A stretch of DNA of 64,000 nucleotides from Nocardia carnea. GTDB lineage: Bacteria; Actinomycetota; Actinomycetes; Mycobacteriales; Mycobacteriaceae. Positions 45,090 to 54,030 of this stretch are shown piece after piece. The notes under the pieces were generated by a model that had not been told where the DNA came from, did no database searches, and worked only from the letters and a program-made list of their open reading frames with translations. The DNA is taken from the NCBI RefSeq assembly GCF_029869215.1, contig NZ_JARWPM010000198.1, positions 1 through 64,000 on the forward strand. Direction: 5' to 3'. Each line of letters starts with the position of its first letter. The stretch's first letter is position 1. Position numbers and translations under genes: made by a program.

Positions 45090-46241
45090 TCAGCCCTCCC
45101 GCACGGCGGCTGTGGACAGTGAGTTGCGGACCGCGCCATGGACGTCGGCGACCGTGATGGTGTCCATGCAGCCGCCGATCCCGCCGCAGGTGACCCGGTG
45201 TGCGCACGGGGAGCACGGCAGAGTCGACCGCAGCGCGGTGACATTGTCGGCGTGTTTGGGGATGACTTCGGCGCCGTTGCTCGGGCCCAGGAGCAGCACC
45301 ACCGGCAGGTCGTAGGCGAGGGCGAGGTGGAATCCGAGGCTGTCGCCGGTCACCATCGCGTCGCAGAAGTCCGGGACCGCGGCGAATTCCTGCAGGGTCA
45401 TGGCGTCGTGACGCACTCGGCCCACTCCGGTGTCCAGTTCTCGTAACAGCTGGTGGCAGGTGCGGGCGTCGGCGGGGCCGCCGGTGATGACCAGCCGGTG
45501 CCCGTCGCCGAGCAGTCGCCGCCCGAGGTCGGCCCAGTGACCGGTGGGCCACAGCTTGGTCGTCTTGGAGCCGCCGACGTTAAGGCAGACCCAGCCGCCG
45601 CTGGTACCTAGCCGCGCGGCGACGCGGGCTTTGGCCGCGTCCGGCACCGACAGCTGGTAGGGCTCGCCGGTGTAGATGTAGCCGGCGACCTCGAAGTACA
45701 GCTCGGTCCACGTCTTACTGTTTCCGCTGGTGCGGAAGTCGTTCCAGGTGTTCATGGCGAAGAAGTGCCGGGCCGCTGTGCCGATCGGATAGAGGCTGTT
45801 GTTCTCGCCGCCGTAGGCGAGGCCGGCGTGGTGCTCGGCGCTGATCCGGGGCACGAGCCCGGCCACGGCGGGGTGGCGTTCGAAGCTGTAGACGGCGTCG
45901 TAGTGTTCGGCGAGCACTGTGTGGGCGGTCTCGGTCTCCCAGGTCAGGACGCGGTCGACGTGCGGGATCATCTCCACGATGGGGGCGGATTCGGCGCCGA
46001 CGAGCCAGGTGATGTGTGCGCCGGGGTGTTCGGCTTTGATGCGGGCCGGTAGTGGGGAGGCGATGAGCATGTCGCCCATCCGTTTGAGCATCACGATCAG
46101 GATGCGGTGGGTCACCGGGTCATACAGTGTGCACCCTGGGCAAGGACGCCAGTGCTTGCACGGCAGGCCGCCGATGAAATGACGACAGTCGGGTCGCCAG
46201 AAGAAGTCGCTGGTGGTCAGTGGCAGATCAGTGGCGTTCAT
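45090..46241 (-). CDS. GT9-family (heptosyltransferase-like) glycosyltransferase
   Basis: 383 residues. A cysteine-rich N-terminal stretch (CRHFIGGLPCKHWRPCPGC) precedes the two-domain GT-B fold: MLKRMGDMLIASPLPARIKAEHP, VCLNVGGSKTTKLWPTGHW and VTGDSLGFHLALAYDLPVV, the last being the nucleotide-sugar site. Later cysteines (LPCSPCAHRVTCGG) recall GT9 proteins. GT9 enzymes use ADP-heptose to build LPS cores in Gram-negatives. In an actinomycete, next to heptose-making genes, it probably transfers heptose to a small acceptor. Start ATG 46241 (MNATDLP) with GAGAGGA upstream; ATGA overlap. Confidence 0.88.
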   Translation of the reverse strand: MNATDLPLTTSDFFWRPDCRHFIGGLPCKHWRPCPGCTLYDPVTHRILIVMLKRMGDMLIASPLPARIKAEHPGAHITWLVGAESAPIVEMIPHVDRVLTWETETAHTVLAEHYDAVYSFERHPAVAGLVPRISAEHHAGLAYGGENNSLYPIGTAARHFFAMNTWNDFRTSGNSKTWTELYFEVAGYIYTGEPYQLSVPDAAKARVAARLGTSGGWVCLNVGGSKTTKLWPTGHWADLGRRLLGDGHRLVITGGPADARTCHQLLRELDTGVGRVRHDAMTLQEFAAVPDFCDAMVTGDSLGFHLALAYDLPVVLLLGPSNGAEVIPKHADNVTALRSTLPCSPCAHRVTCGGIGGCMDTITVADVHGAVRNSLSTAAVREG

Positions 46242-47512
46242 GAAGTCCTCTCTTCCTGCCGCCACGCTCGGCGCAGCACCTCCTGCGCCGTATGGTCGGC
46301 CGCAGCGGCGTCGCCGATGCCGTAGCGGATGCGCAGGTCTGCGACGTTGCGGGCGACCTGTTCAGGGTGATCGCGGTGGATGAGTACGCGCGCCATGAGC
46401 GCGGCGAGTTCGTCGAAACCCGCGGCGTCGAGACCGGCGAAGGTCAGTTCCTGTGCTCCCAGCCGCAGGCCGGGCTCGGGCAGGTAGGGCAACGGGATGG
46501 CGTTGACGACGATCCTGGCCTCATACAGCAGCCGTGAGGCAGTATCAGCCGGGCACGTGGGAGCGATGTCGATCCACACCTGGTGTGATCGGGTGTATCC
46601 GTGGTCGGCCGCGCACACGGTGAACCCCTCTGCAGCGAGGGCGTAAGCCAGGCGGCGGGCGTGGGTGACGGTCGCGGTCGCGTAGTGGGTGGCATGGGCG
46701 GTCATCCATGCCGTCGAGATCGCCAGCGCGGCGACGTCGGCGGGGTGATGGTGCGATATCCATCCGGCGGCGTGGGTGTCGATCTGGTGGGCGAGGTTCG
46801 GATCGTTGGTGGCCACGATGCCCTTGCCGACCGGACCGGGCCAGGTCTTGTGGACGCTGCCACCGAGGCTGTCGGCGCCTTCGGTTAGGGGGTTCTGGAA
46901 CGCGCCGCCCGCGATCAGGCCGAGGGTGTGCGAGCCGTCGTAATGGATCACCGCGTCCTCGCCGACCGCGGCCCGGATGCCGGCGATGTCATGGGGGAAC
47001 AACGCCATGAACGAGTCGAGGTACACCAGCACGGGCCCGCTGGTCCGGCGGGCCTGGGAGGCCAGCAGCTCGAGGTCGACGCCCATAGTGGCTGGGTCGA
47101 CGGGCAGGGGCTGCCAGTTCAACCCGAACCTGTGTGCGACGAACTGTGTCGAGCCGTGACCGCCATCGGCTTCGGCGAGGCTGAGCACGGTGTGTGCCGG
47201 CCCGGCCAGCGCCGAGAGCGCCACCGTCATCGCCGACAATCCCGAGACGGGTTTGGTGTTCACATGCTGGGCGCCGAGGAGTTCTCCGATGGCGTGGGCC
47301 GCTACCGATTCCAGCTCGGCGAGTTCGTCGCGTCCAGGCCACGCCCAGTGCGTGTCCTCGGCGCTGCCGAAGCAGTAGCGGACGGCGGCAGCGCTCACAT
47401 ACGGCAGCCGGGCGTCGGCGGGCATCTGGTTCTCGCTGGCGATCAGATGAAGCCGGGCTGCTGTCGCGGTTTCGAACCGGGCGAGCCGGTCGACGATGTC
47501 GTCGATGTTCAC
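46238..47512 (-). CDS. SHMT-like PLP enzyme
   Basis: 424 residues, fold type I. The N-terminus (LHLIASENQMPADARLP) matches the LIASEN motif of serine hydroxymethyltransferase; the PLP lysine is in GGSVHKTWPGPVGKG (SHMT has THKTLRGPRGG). VIHYDGSHTLGLIAGG has the PLP-binding Asp/His. Several surrounding residues differ from housekeeping GlyA and the gene is inside a specialised operon, so a dedicated aldol-type or retro-aldol reaction on glycine or a related amino acid is more likely than one-carbon metabolism. GTG 47512 overlaps the P450 stop. Confidence 0.85.
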   Translation of the reverse strand: MNIDDIVDRLARFETATAARLHLIASENQMPADARLPYVSAAAVRYCFGSAEDTHWAWPGRDELAELESVAAHAIGELLGAQHVNTKPVSGLSAMTVALSALAGPAHTVLSLAEADGGHGSTQFVAHRFGLNWQPLPVDPATMGVDLELLASQARRTSGPVLVYLDSFMALFPHDIAGIRAAVGEDAVIHYDGSHTLGLIAGGAFQNPLTEGADSLGGSVHKTWPGPVGKGIVATNDPNLAHQIDTHAAGWISHHHPADVAALAISTAWMTAHATHYATATVTHARRLAYALAAEGFTVCAADHGYTRSHQVWIDIAPTCPADTASRLLYEARIVVNAIPLPYLPEPGLRLGAQELTFAGLDAAGFDELAALMARVLIHRDHPEQVARNVADLRIRYGIGDAAAADHTAQEVLRRAWRQEERTS

Positions 47513-48789
47513 CGGCCAGCCACCTCCCTTGTGCGTATGCGGGCTTCGACCGGCCCCGCTGGCGCCCGGACCGGCTGGAATCGGCCGACCTCTGGTCGTC
47601 GGGCCGGCAGGTCGATCCAGTGTTCGGCCAGCACAGCCGCCGCCAGCAACAGTGTCGTGGCCTCGGCGAACCCGCGACCTGCACAGGCGTGCGGGCCGCG
47701 TCCGAACGCGAGCAGCCCCGCGGCGCGGCGCCTGCCCTCGGCACTGCGAAAGCGTTGCGGGCAAAACGCTTCCGGGTCCGGATATTCCTGCGGTAGAAGG
47801 TGGGTGACGGGAGCGCTGTAGGCGACGTGCCAGCCTGCTGGGACCAGATAGCCGCCGAGCGTCACCGGCGTAGTGGCCCGCCGGGTCGCGATCGTGTTGG
47901 GTGTATGGACTCGGGTGCACTCGGTCAGCACGTGCCGCAACTGCGGGATAGCGCCGTGCTGGAGCACCTGCAACGGGTTCTCGACCAGACTGCGGGCTTC
48001 AGCGGTGAGCGCGGTGGCGAGCTGGTCGTCGAGCGCGCACTCGACCAGCAACCAGGTAACCAGGCTGGCGGTGGTTTCTCGCGCGGCGATCAGCAGGGCC
48101 AGCAGATGATCAGCCAAGCTTCCGCCCGGGGCGTGACCGGCGGCGACCAGCTTCGAGGTCACCGACTCGGCCCTGCCCTCTATGCGCACTGCGGGCGATT
48201 CGAGCAGGGCGCGCAGTTCCTCGGCGGCGGCGAGTGCGGCGGCGTATGCCGGGTCGCTGCCGGTCGTGCGGGTCGGTGGGAGTTCGGTTCCGGCGACGAA
48301 TCGGTCGAACAGGTCCGGCACCCGCTGTGCGATGGGGTCGTCGACGGCCAGGCCGATGATCGCGGCCAGGCACACTGCCATCGTGTAGTCGCGCGCCGCC
48401 TGATAGAGCTCGATGGTCGGCAGGGTGGCCCATTGGGCGACATGGCGGTGCGCAATAGCGCCGATTGTCGGCAGGTAGGCGGTGACCGCACCGTGGCGCA
48501 ACCCGGTCGACAGGAAACTGCGCGCCCGCAGGTGTTCGGCACCGTGGAGGGTGAACACCGCTCTGCGGAACAGCGCCTGCACCGCCGCAGTGTTGTACAC
48601 CCTCAGCGTGCCTGCGCGTTCCTGGTCGAACATCTCCCGCACCGAGTCCGGCCCGATGCAGAACACCGTCGGCGGCCCCGTCGTTGAGCCGACACCAAAG
48701 ACGGGGCCATGCCGAGCGTGCGCAGCAGCCAGAATCTGCGGCAGGTGCGACCCTGGTGGTGGTTCGGCGATGGTAGGTGGCGGTTTCAC
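47509..48789 (-). CDS. Cytochrome P450
   Basis: 426 residues. The I-helix LIAARETTAS keeps the ETT triad; ExxR is in LTECTRVH; the PERF-like region reads FCPQRFRSAEG; the haem loop is FGRGPHACAGRGFAE with the axial cysteine. An oxidative tailoring step (hydroxylation or similar) for the product of the operon is inferred. No ferredoxin gene is adjacent. ATG 48789 overlaps the stop of the radical SAM gene. Confidence 0.93.
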   Translation of the reverse strand: MKPPPTIAEPPPGSHLPQILAAAHARHGPVFGVGSTTGPPTVFCIGPDSVREMFDQERAGTLRVYNTAAVQALFRRAVFTLHGAEHLRARSFLSTGLRHGAVTAYLPTIGAIAHRHVAQWATLPTIELYQAARDYTMAVCLAAIIGLAVDDPIAQRVPDLFDRFVAGTELPPTRTTGSDPAYAAALAAAEELRALLESPAVRIEGRAESVTSKLVAAGHAPGGSLADHLLALLIAARETTASLVTWLLVECALDDQLATALTAEARSLVENPLQVLQHGAIPQLRHVLTECTRVHTPNTIATRRATTPVTLGGYLVPAGWHVAYSAPVTHLLPQEYPDPEAFCPQRFRSAEGRRRAAGLLAFGRGPHACAGRGFAEATTLLLAAAVLAEHWIDLPARRPEVGRFQPVRAPAGPVEARIRTREVAGR

Positions 48790-49895
48790 GGGGTGGCCTC
48801 GCCGACGTCGAGGGATGCCGCGGTGCGGGCAAGGATCGCGTCATGGTCGAGGTCGACCGCTCGTATGTCAGGCCGGCAGTCGCAGGTGACGGGCAAATCG
48901 GCGAGGTCACCGGTGACGCTGTAGGACACCAGCCCGTCGACGATGCCGTTCGCGCAGCGCTCGCAGGAGTCCGGGTACACCGAGTCGAAGTCTGTGCCGC
49001 GCATGTTGATACAGGCCACCCGCACCGCCGCTTTGGCGTGCGCGCCGCGCACGGCGTCGACGACGGTCCACAGGTTCGGCGCCTGGTAGTGCCCGCGTTG
49101 GTAGAGCCACCACGCCACGGTGTTCGGTGCCAGCCTCGTCGGGCACACGGTGACTCCGCCGATGCCGAGCGAGGCCACGTACTCGGTGGAGGAGATCACG
49201 TCGGTGATGGCCTCGCCGTCGGTGAGGAACGGGGGCTTGATCATCAGGTACACCTTGGGAATTACGTGGTGTGCCTGCATCAACGCCACCGCGTCTTCGA
49301 ACGACTCACGGGTGATTCGGGTGTTGACCAGGGTTTCGCGGACCAGCCGGTCGGCCGATTGCAACCCGATTCCCACCTCGAGCTCGACATCGCCGAGGGC
49401 CTCGACGAAAGGTGCCAGGGTCTCGGGCGTGAGGAATTGGGGCAGGCTTTCGACGACCAGGCGGCGCACACCAGTGACCGCGACGCGGCGGGCGATATCG
49501 AGCTGGACCTCGGCCGGTACCTCGCGGCGGGCGAAGAACGACCCGTCGTTGTAGAGGGCGAGCATGTCGTAGTCCGGCTCGTCATCGGTGCGTGCCAGCA
49601 GCGTGGCGACCTGCTCGCGCAAGCCCCGGGGGTTCGCGCCGTGCAGGCCGAAGTTGTTGTAGTTGGTGAACGGACACATGGTGCAGGTCGGCACCGAACA
49701 GCCGCCCGACATCAGGATCGCCTTCTTGCGGCCGTAGGTGGTGCCGTCGGCATCGCGGACGGTGTCGTAGCTGATGTACCGCGGCTCTTGGAGGTGCTCG
49801 ACCGCGGTCACCTCGCGCAGCGACCGCGACAAGGCCGTGAGCCGGTGGCGTAGCGCCTTCTCGCCAGCGAGCACGCCGGTTGTGCTGGTAGACAT
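48786..49895 (-). CDS. Radical SAM enzyme (Elp3/RaSEA-like), CX4CX2C
   Basis: 369 residues. The cluster motif is GGCSVPTCTMCPF, i.e. CX4CX2C, not the common CX3CX2C, recalling Elp3 and archaeosine-synthase beta-type proteins. VEVGIGLQSADR and VKVYLMIKPPF in the middle fit the radical SAM barrel. Near the C-terminus CERC and CDC cysteines may bind another metal. A radical C-C or C-S step in the pathway is possible. Start ATG 49895 follows CGGAGGAAA; upstream extension overlaps the epimerase gene. Confidence 0.87.
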   Translation of the reverse strand: MSTSTTGVLAGEKALRHRLTALSRSLREVTAVEHLQEPRYISYDTVRDADGTTYGRKKAILMSGGCSVPTCTMCPFTNYNNFGLHGANPRGLREQVATLLARTDDEPDYDMLALYNDGSFFARREVPAEVQLDIARRVAVTGVRRLVVESLPQFLTPETLAPFVEALGDVELEVGIGLQSADRLVRETLVNTRITRESFEDAVALMQAHHVIPKVYLMIKPPFLTDGEAITDVISSTEYVASLGIGGVTVCPTRLAPNTVAWWLYQRGHYQAPNLWTVVDAVRGAHAKAAVRVACINMRGTDFDSVYPDSCERCANGIVDGLVSYSVTGDLADLPVTCDCRPDIRAVDLDHDAILARTAASLDVGEATP

Positions 49896-49909
49896 TGCGT
49901 TTCCTCCGA

Positions 49910-50887
49910 TCACAGGGACTTCACAAGCTCGCCGACGCCGAAGGTTTCGGCGCGGGCGTGGTCGAACAGGTCGCGGGCGTACCGGTGGATCACCTCGGTG
50001 TCCACCGGCTCCAGGCCAGGCAACGCGGCGCGCAGTCGCCGCATATCGGCGCACGTCCAGTACTGGTAGCGGTCACGGATCGGGTTCGGCACCCCCACCA
50101 GCGGCACCGGTGCGCCCGCCCACTCCGTACACCAGCCCAGCAAGGTCTCGAACCGGATCGCGGTCCCGGAACCGAGGTTGTAGACGCCTGCGACCTGCGG
50201 GGTATCGAGCAGCCGCACCAGCGTCGACACCAGCACCTGCACCGGCAGGTAGTCCCGCGCGGCGGTCAAGGTGTCGTCGAACAACCGGACCGGCCGCCGC
50301 GCCGCCACGGCCGTGACGATCTGCCACAGAATCGAGGCCATCGAGCTTTTGGATTCCTCGCCGGGACCGAAGACGTTCGTGTAGCGCAACCCCACGCAAT
50401 CCAGGCCGAACACCGCCGCGCGGCGCAGCATCGACTGATCCAGGACGAGTTTGGATTTCGCGTAACAATTCAGGGGGCCCGAGCAGCGCCCACGATCCTC
50501 GGTGTCGGATTCGCGGGACGACGCCCCGTGCGGCACCACGCCGTACACGCTGCCCGAGGAGGCATACACCAGTCGTGTCCCGGAGTCGGTGCATGCGCGA
50601 GCCAGCCGCAGCGGCACCGTGGCGTTGGCCCACCGCAACCGCTCGTCATCTGCGGCGAGGGTGTCGCTGACCGCTGCCTGGTGCACGACCACCGCGAACT
50701 CCCCTCCAGCGATCCGAGCCAGCACAGCTGGGTCGGCAGCGTCCACGGTGATCGATTCCCACGGCCACGCCGTAGCCGCGGGATTCTGGTCGACTCCGGT
50801 CACCGTCCACCCGGCCGCATGCAGACCGGTGGCAACATGCCCGCCGATGAACCCGGCCGTCCCGGTGACCAGCACGGAGCGGGTCAT
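49910..50887 (-). CDS. HldD-like nucleotide-sugar epimerase (SDR)
   Basis: 325 residues, extended SDR: GTAGFIGGHVA (GxxGxxG), VVHQAAVSD, the catalytic YAKSK preceded by the serine in VYASSGSVYG, then LRYTNVFGPGE. In context with GmhA-HldE it is most simply the enzyme that changes the C6 configuration of ADP-heptose (HldD step), although UDP-glucose 4-epimerase-like activity cannot be excluded. ATGA overlap with the upstream fusion gene. Confidence 0.85.
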   Translation of the reverse strand: MTRSVLVTGTAGFIGGHVATGLHAAGWTVTGVDQNPAATAWPWESITVDAADPAVLARIAGGEFAVVVHQAAVSDTLAADDERLRWANATVPLRLARACTDSGTRLVYASSGSVYGVVPHGASSRESDTEDRGRCSGPLNCYAKSKLVLDQSMLRRAAVFGLDCVGLRYTNVFGPGEESKSSMASILWQIVTAVAARRPVRLFDDTLTAARDYLPVQVLVSTLVRLLDTPQVAGVYNLGSGTAIRFETLLGWCTEWAGAPVPLVGVPNPIRDRYQYWTCADMRRLRAALPGLEPVDTEVIHRYARDLFDHARAETFGVGELVKSL

Positions 50888-52887
50888 GGCTGCATCACCC
50901 GCCCGGCGACAGCGCGTTCGATCAGCTCGCTCGTCGACACCCCTTCCAGGTACGGGCCGACGACAACTTGGCCGCCATGACGTTGCACCACGGCCGTTTC
51001 GGGTAGTTCGGTCGCTCCGTAGTCGCCGCCTTTGACCCACACATGCGGACGCAACCTTTCCAACAGCGCAGCCGGGGTGTCCTCGTCGAACACCAGCACC
51101 GCGTCGACGAAGGAGAATGCTGTCAGCATCGCCGCCCGCTGCGCTTGCGGTACCAGCGGCCGGTTCGGTCCCTTCAAATTGGCCACCGACGCGTCGCTGT
51201 TGAGCAGCACGATCAAGCAGTCGCCCATGGCGCGAGCGGCCTCCAGCAGCTGTCGGTGCCCGTCGTGCAGCACATCGAAACAGCCGCCGGTGGCCACCAC
51301 CCGGCCACCGGCTGCGTGCACCCGATCGGCCACAGCGAACCCGTCACCCGCGCCATCCGGTCGCGGGTGGTTGCCCGCCGTAGCGCGTTGCCCGGCGACG
51401 TAGTCGGCCGCCGCTGTGACGGCGCGTTGCACAGCTGTCGACATTGTGCGATTACCGATCAGTTCACCGAGCAGCCTCACGGCGAACCGATCACCCGCCC
51501 CGCAGGTATCGCCTTGCTCCCGGCGTGGGGCCGGGAATACGTGCGCGGGATCGGTGTCGGCGCCGACCAGGACAGCGCCATCGGCGCCTCGGGTGACCAC
51601 CGCGTACTGGCATCGCCATCGTGATCGAAGGCTGCGCGCCCGGCGGACATCGCTGTCGAGGTCGCCGGCCGCTCCGTCCTCGGCGGTGAGCAGATCGGCT
51701 TCCTCCGCATTCGGGACGATGACGCTCACCCCGTCGGTCGGTGCCGGGCCGTGACGATGGGGATCCCACACCACCGGCACACGCCGCGCCACGGTGGCCA
51801 GCAGTACTCGCAGTCGTGGTTGGGCGGCTACCCCGCGCCCGTAGTCGGCGACGAGTACGCCTTGTGCCTCGACAAGGGCGTGCGCGACCTCTGGGGGCGG
51901 ATCGCCCACCGGCACCGCCGGATCGGAGTCGTCGACCATGACCAGGGTCTGTCCGCGTGCCCGCATCCGGATCTTCACCGGGGTCGGCGCCTCGATGCCC
52001 AGATCGATCACCGACACCCCCGCCTCGGTGAGGTCGCTGAGAATCCGCAGGCCGGGCTCGTCGGCGCCGATCGCGGTCACCAGCGTGACCTCGCAGCCAT
52101 CGTGGGCGGCAAGGATCGCGGCCAAGCCTGCCCCGCCTGGTCGCCACTGCCGTGACACCGCGCTGAGCACCGGCACTGGCGCTTCCGGCGATACCCGCGT
52201 GACCTCACCGCACCAGTCACAGTCGGCCAGCACGTCACCGACAATCACCAGGCGCCGAGCGTGCTCAACCGTCGGCGGCGGGACGGACTCGGCGGTCTCT
52301 GCTTCGGTCGGCTGCGACGTCGACGGGGCGGATGCCAAAGCCGCATCGACCGCCGCACACAGTTCGTGCGCGATCAGAAGGTGGCATTCTTGAATGGTTG
52401 AGGTCGCCGACGAATCGACTGACACCACCTCGTCGCATACTCGCGCCAATACGCTGTCAGCGGGACCGGTCAAGGCGAAGGTGAGCATCCCTAGCTCGTT
52501 CGCCTCTGTGGCGGCAGCGATCACGTTCGTGCTGCACCCGGAAGTGGAAATCGCGATCAACACATCGCCCTCCCGACCGTGTGCACGGACCTGCCGGGCA
52601 TACAACTGGTCGAAGCCGTAGTCGTTGCCGATCGCAGTCACCACCGCGGAGTCAGTGGTGAGCGCGAGCGCAGCGAGTGGGTTGCGCTCCGTCTCGAACC
52701 GGCCCACCAACTCAGCAACCAGGTGCTGCGCCTGCGCGGCGCTTCCACCATTTCCGACGGCTAGCACTCGCCCGCCGCGCCGTAGTCGGCTGGCTACCAT
52801 CTGGCCCCACGACCGGACCTTGTCCAGATCGGTGCGTTCCAGGGCTTCGGACAACTTCGCGACGCGATCCGCGCCGGATTCGTTCAT
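50884..52887 (-). CDS. hldE: GmhA-HldE trifunctional heptose synthesis fusion
   Basis: About 667 residues with three catalytic parts. Residues ~15-195: SIS-domain sedoheptulose-7-phosphate isomerase (GmhA) with VGNGGSAAQAQHLVAEL and AISTSGCSTNV. Residues ~215-520: PfkB-type heptose-7-phosphate kinase with VIVGDVLADCDWCG, WRPGGAGLAA and DTCGAGDRF. Residues ~540-667: adenylyltransferase with VVATGGCFDVLHDGH (HxGH) and VWVKGGDYGATELPE. Together these give ADP-heptose except for the GmhB phosphatase and HldD steps. Isomerase-kinase-transferase fusion in one chain is unusual. Frame opens at 52908, but GGGGAGA before the ATG at 52887 favours that start. Confidence 0.93.
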   Translation of the reverse strand: MNESGADRVAKLSEALERTDLDKVRSWGQMVASRLRRGGRVLAVGNGGSAAQAQHLVAELVGRFETERNPLAALALTTDSAVVTAIGNDYGFDQLYARQVRAHGREGDVLIAISTSGCSTNVIAAATEANELGMLTFALTGPADSVLARVCDEVVSVDSSATSTIQECHLLIAHELCAAVDAALASAPSTSQPTEAETAESVPPPTVEHARRLVIVGDVLADCDWCGEVTRVSPEAPVPVLSAVSRQWRPGGAGLAAILAAHDGCEVTLVTAIGADEPGLRILSDLTEAGVSVIDLGIEAPTPVKIRMRARGQTLVMVDDSDPAVPVGDPPPEVAHALVEAQGVLVADYGRGVAAQPRLRVLLATVARRVPVVWDPHRHGPAPTDGVSVIVPNAEEADLLTAEDGAAGDLDSDVRRARSLRSRWRCQYAVVTRGADGAVLVGADTDPAHVFPAPRREQGDTCGAGDRFAVRLLGELIGNRTMSTAVQRAVTAAADYVAGQRATAGNHPRPDGAGDGFAVADRVHAAGGRVVATGGCFDVLHDGHRQLLEAARAMGDCLIVLLNSDASVANLKGPNRPLVPQAQRAAMLTAFSFVDAVLVFDEDTPAALLERLRPHVWVKGGDYGATELPETAVVQRHGGQVVVGPYLEGVSTSELIERAVAGRVMQP

Positions 52888-52979
52888 CTGTCTCCCCGCC
52901 TCGATCATGGTTACGGATCTCCTTGTCCATCAGCACATTTGATGCTCATTTGGGTTGGCGTTCGCCGGGGCTCACCTCG

Positions 52980-53810
52980 TCATCGCAGTCGCCCGACGGC
53001 GGCGCGGCAACACAGGTCGTCGGCCTGCGGCGGCTCCCAGCCGAGGTTGCGGGCACGACGCTGGTCGACGTCGTGGGGTGACCACCAACGGTGTGGCGCA
53101 ACCAGCCCAGGTTCGACGAGGTCATAGCCGGCCAGCAGTGCCGCGACCTCGTCGCGACTGCGAGAACGGAATTCGATGCCGAATCCGGTGTAGATATCGG
53201 CCGCGCGGTCGACGGGGCCGGGATCAGCGTCACGTGTGATATGGCTGAGTGCCAGGAACGAGCCGCTCGGCAGCATGGTCGTGACCGCGTCCACGACCAT
53301 GCCCGGGTCGGGCAGGAATTCGGCGACGAACGACAGACACACCGCGATCGGCTCGCTCGGATCCATGGCAGCGGTGATCTCGGTGACGAGGGCGTCGGTG
53401 TCGCTCAGATCGGCGTGGACGAATTCAGTTTGTTCGTCGGCGAGAAATACTCGGCCGTGGGCGGCGACCACCGGGTCGTGATCGACGTAGACCATGCGTG
53501 CGGTCGGCGCGCAGTTGCGGGCTACCTCGTGCAGGTTCGGCGAGCATGGGTAGCCGCTGCCGAGTTCGACGAACTGCCGTACCAGCTGTTCACTTGCCAG
53601 GTACCGCACGGCCCGCAGCAGCCACAAACGTGTCGCGCGGGCCGCGACCAGAAAGGCGCGGGAGTGGGTGATCAGCTTGTGACCGGCCTCGAGGTCCACC
53701 AGATAGGCGTCTTTGCCCGCACCCAACAGGACGTCGTGAATGCGTCCGCTGTGTGCCTGAGACGGATCGAGCACGATCGCCTCATTGTCTGCGCGACGGG
53801 GACTAGTCAT
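52980..53810 (-). CDS. SAV2177/DUF574-family SAM methyltransferase-like protein
   Basis: 276 residues. FVELGSGYPCSPNLHEVAR and VYVDHDPVVAAHGRVFL are the SAM-site signature of the actinobacterial SAV2177 family, with HSGRIHDVLLGAGKDAYLVD at the N-terminus and EFLPDPGMVV later. Biochemical role of the family is poorly defined; many members sit in secondary-metabolite clusters. Its ATG lies inside the last codons of the upstream 75-aa gene (8-bp overlap), and a 92-bp gap separates it from hldE. Confidence 0.88.
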   Translation of the reverse strand: MTSPRRADNEAIVLDPSQAHSGRIHDVLLGAGKDAYLVDLEAGHKLITHSRAFLVAARATRLWLLRAVRYLASEQLVRQFVELGSGYPCSPNLHEVARNCAPTARMVYVDHDPVVAAHGRVFLADEQTEFVHADLSDTDALVTEITAAMDPSEPIAVCLSFVAEFLPDPGMVVDAVTTMLPSGSFLALSHITRDADPGPVDRAADIYTGFGIEFRSRSRDEVAALLAGYDLVEPGLVAPHRWWSPHDVDQRRARNLGWEPPQADDLCCRAAVGRLR

Positions 53811-54030
53811 CTGAGCTCGCCTCTCCGATTTCACTGGCCGCAGTCCCGAGCTGTTCATCGATTCGGTTGCGGACACCGCAGCTCGGTGAGCAGTACTGGT
53901 GCAGCGTCTGGGCATGCAGGGCCTGGCCGTAGGTCAGTGCGCCGGGGTCGGCGAAGCAGTCGCCGATATTGGATTGGGTGTGTGTCAAGGTGGCCGGGTT
54001 CAGGTGCCCTCGCACCAGGCTGTCGGCCAT
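53803..54030 (-). CDS. Small operon protein, 75 aa
   Basis: No family recognised. The chain contains CFADP and YCSPSCGVRNRIDEQL, so three cysteines and a histidine (LHQYCSPSC) could bind a metal ion. Its ATG overlaps the stop of the nucleoside hydrolase gene (TAATG at 54028-54032), and its own end overlaps the methyltransferase start. Both couplings support it being a true gene despite its size. Confidence 0.65.
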   Translation of the reverse strand: MADSLVRGHLNPATLTHTQSNIGDCFADPGALTYGQALHAQTLHQYCSPSCGVRNRIDEQLGTAASEIGEASSDD

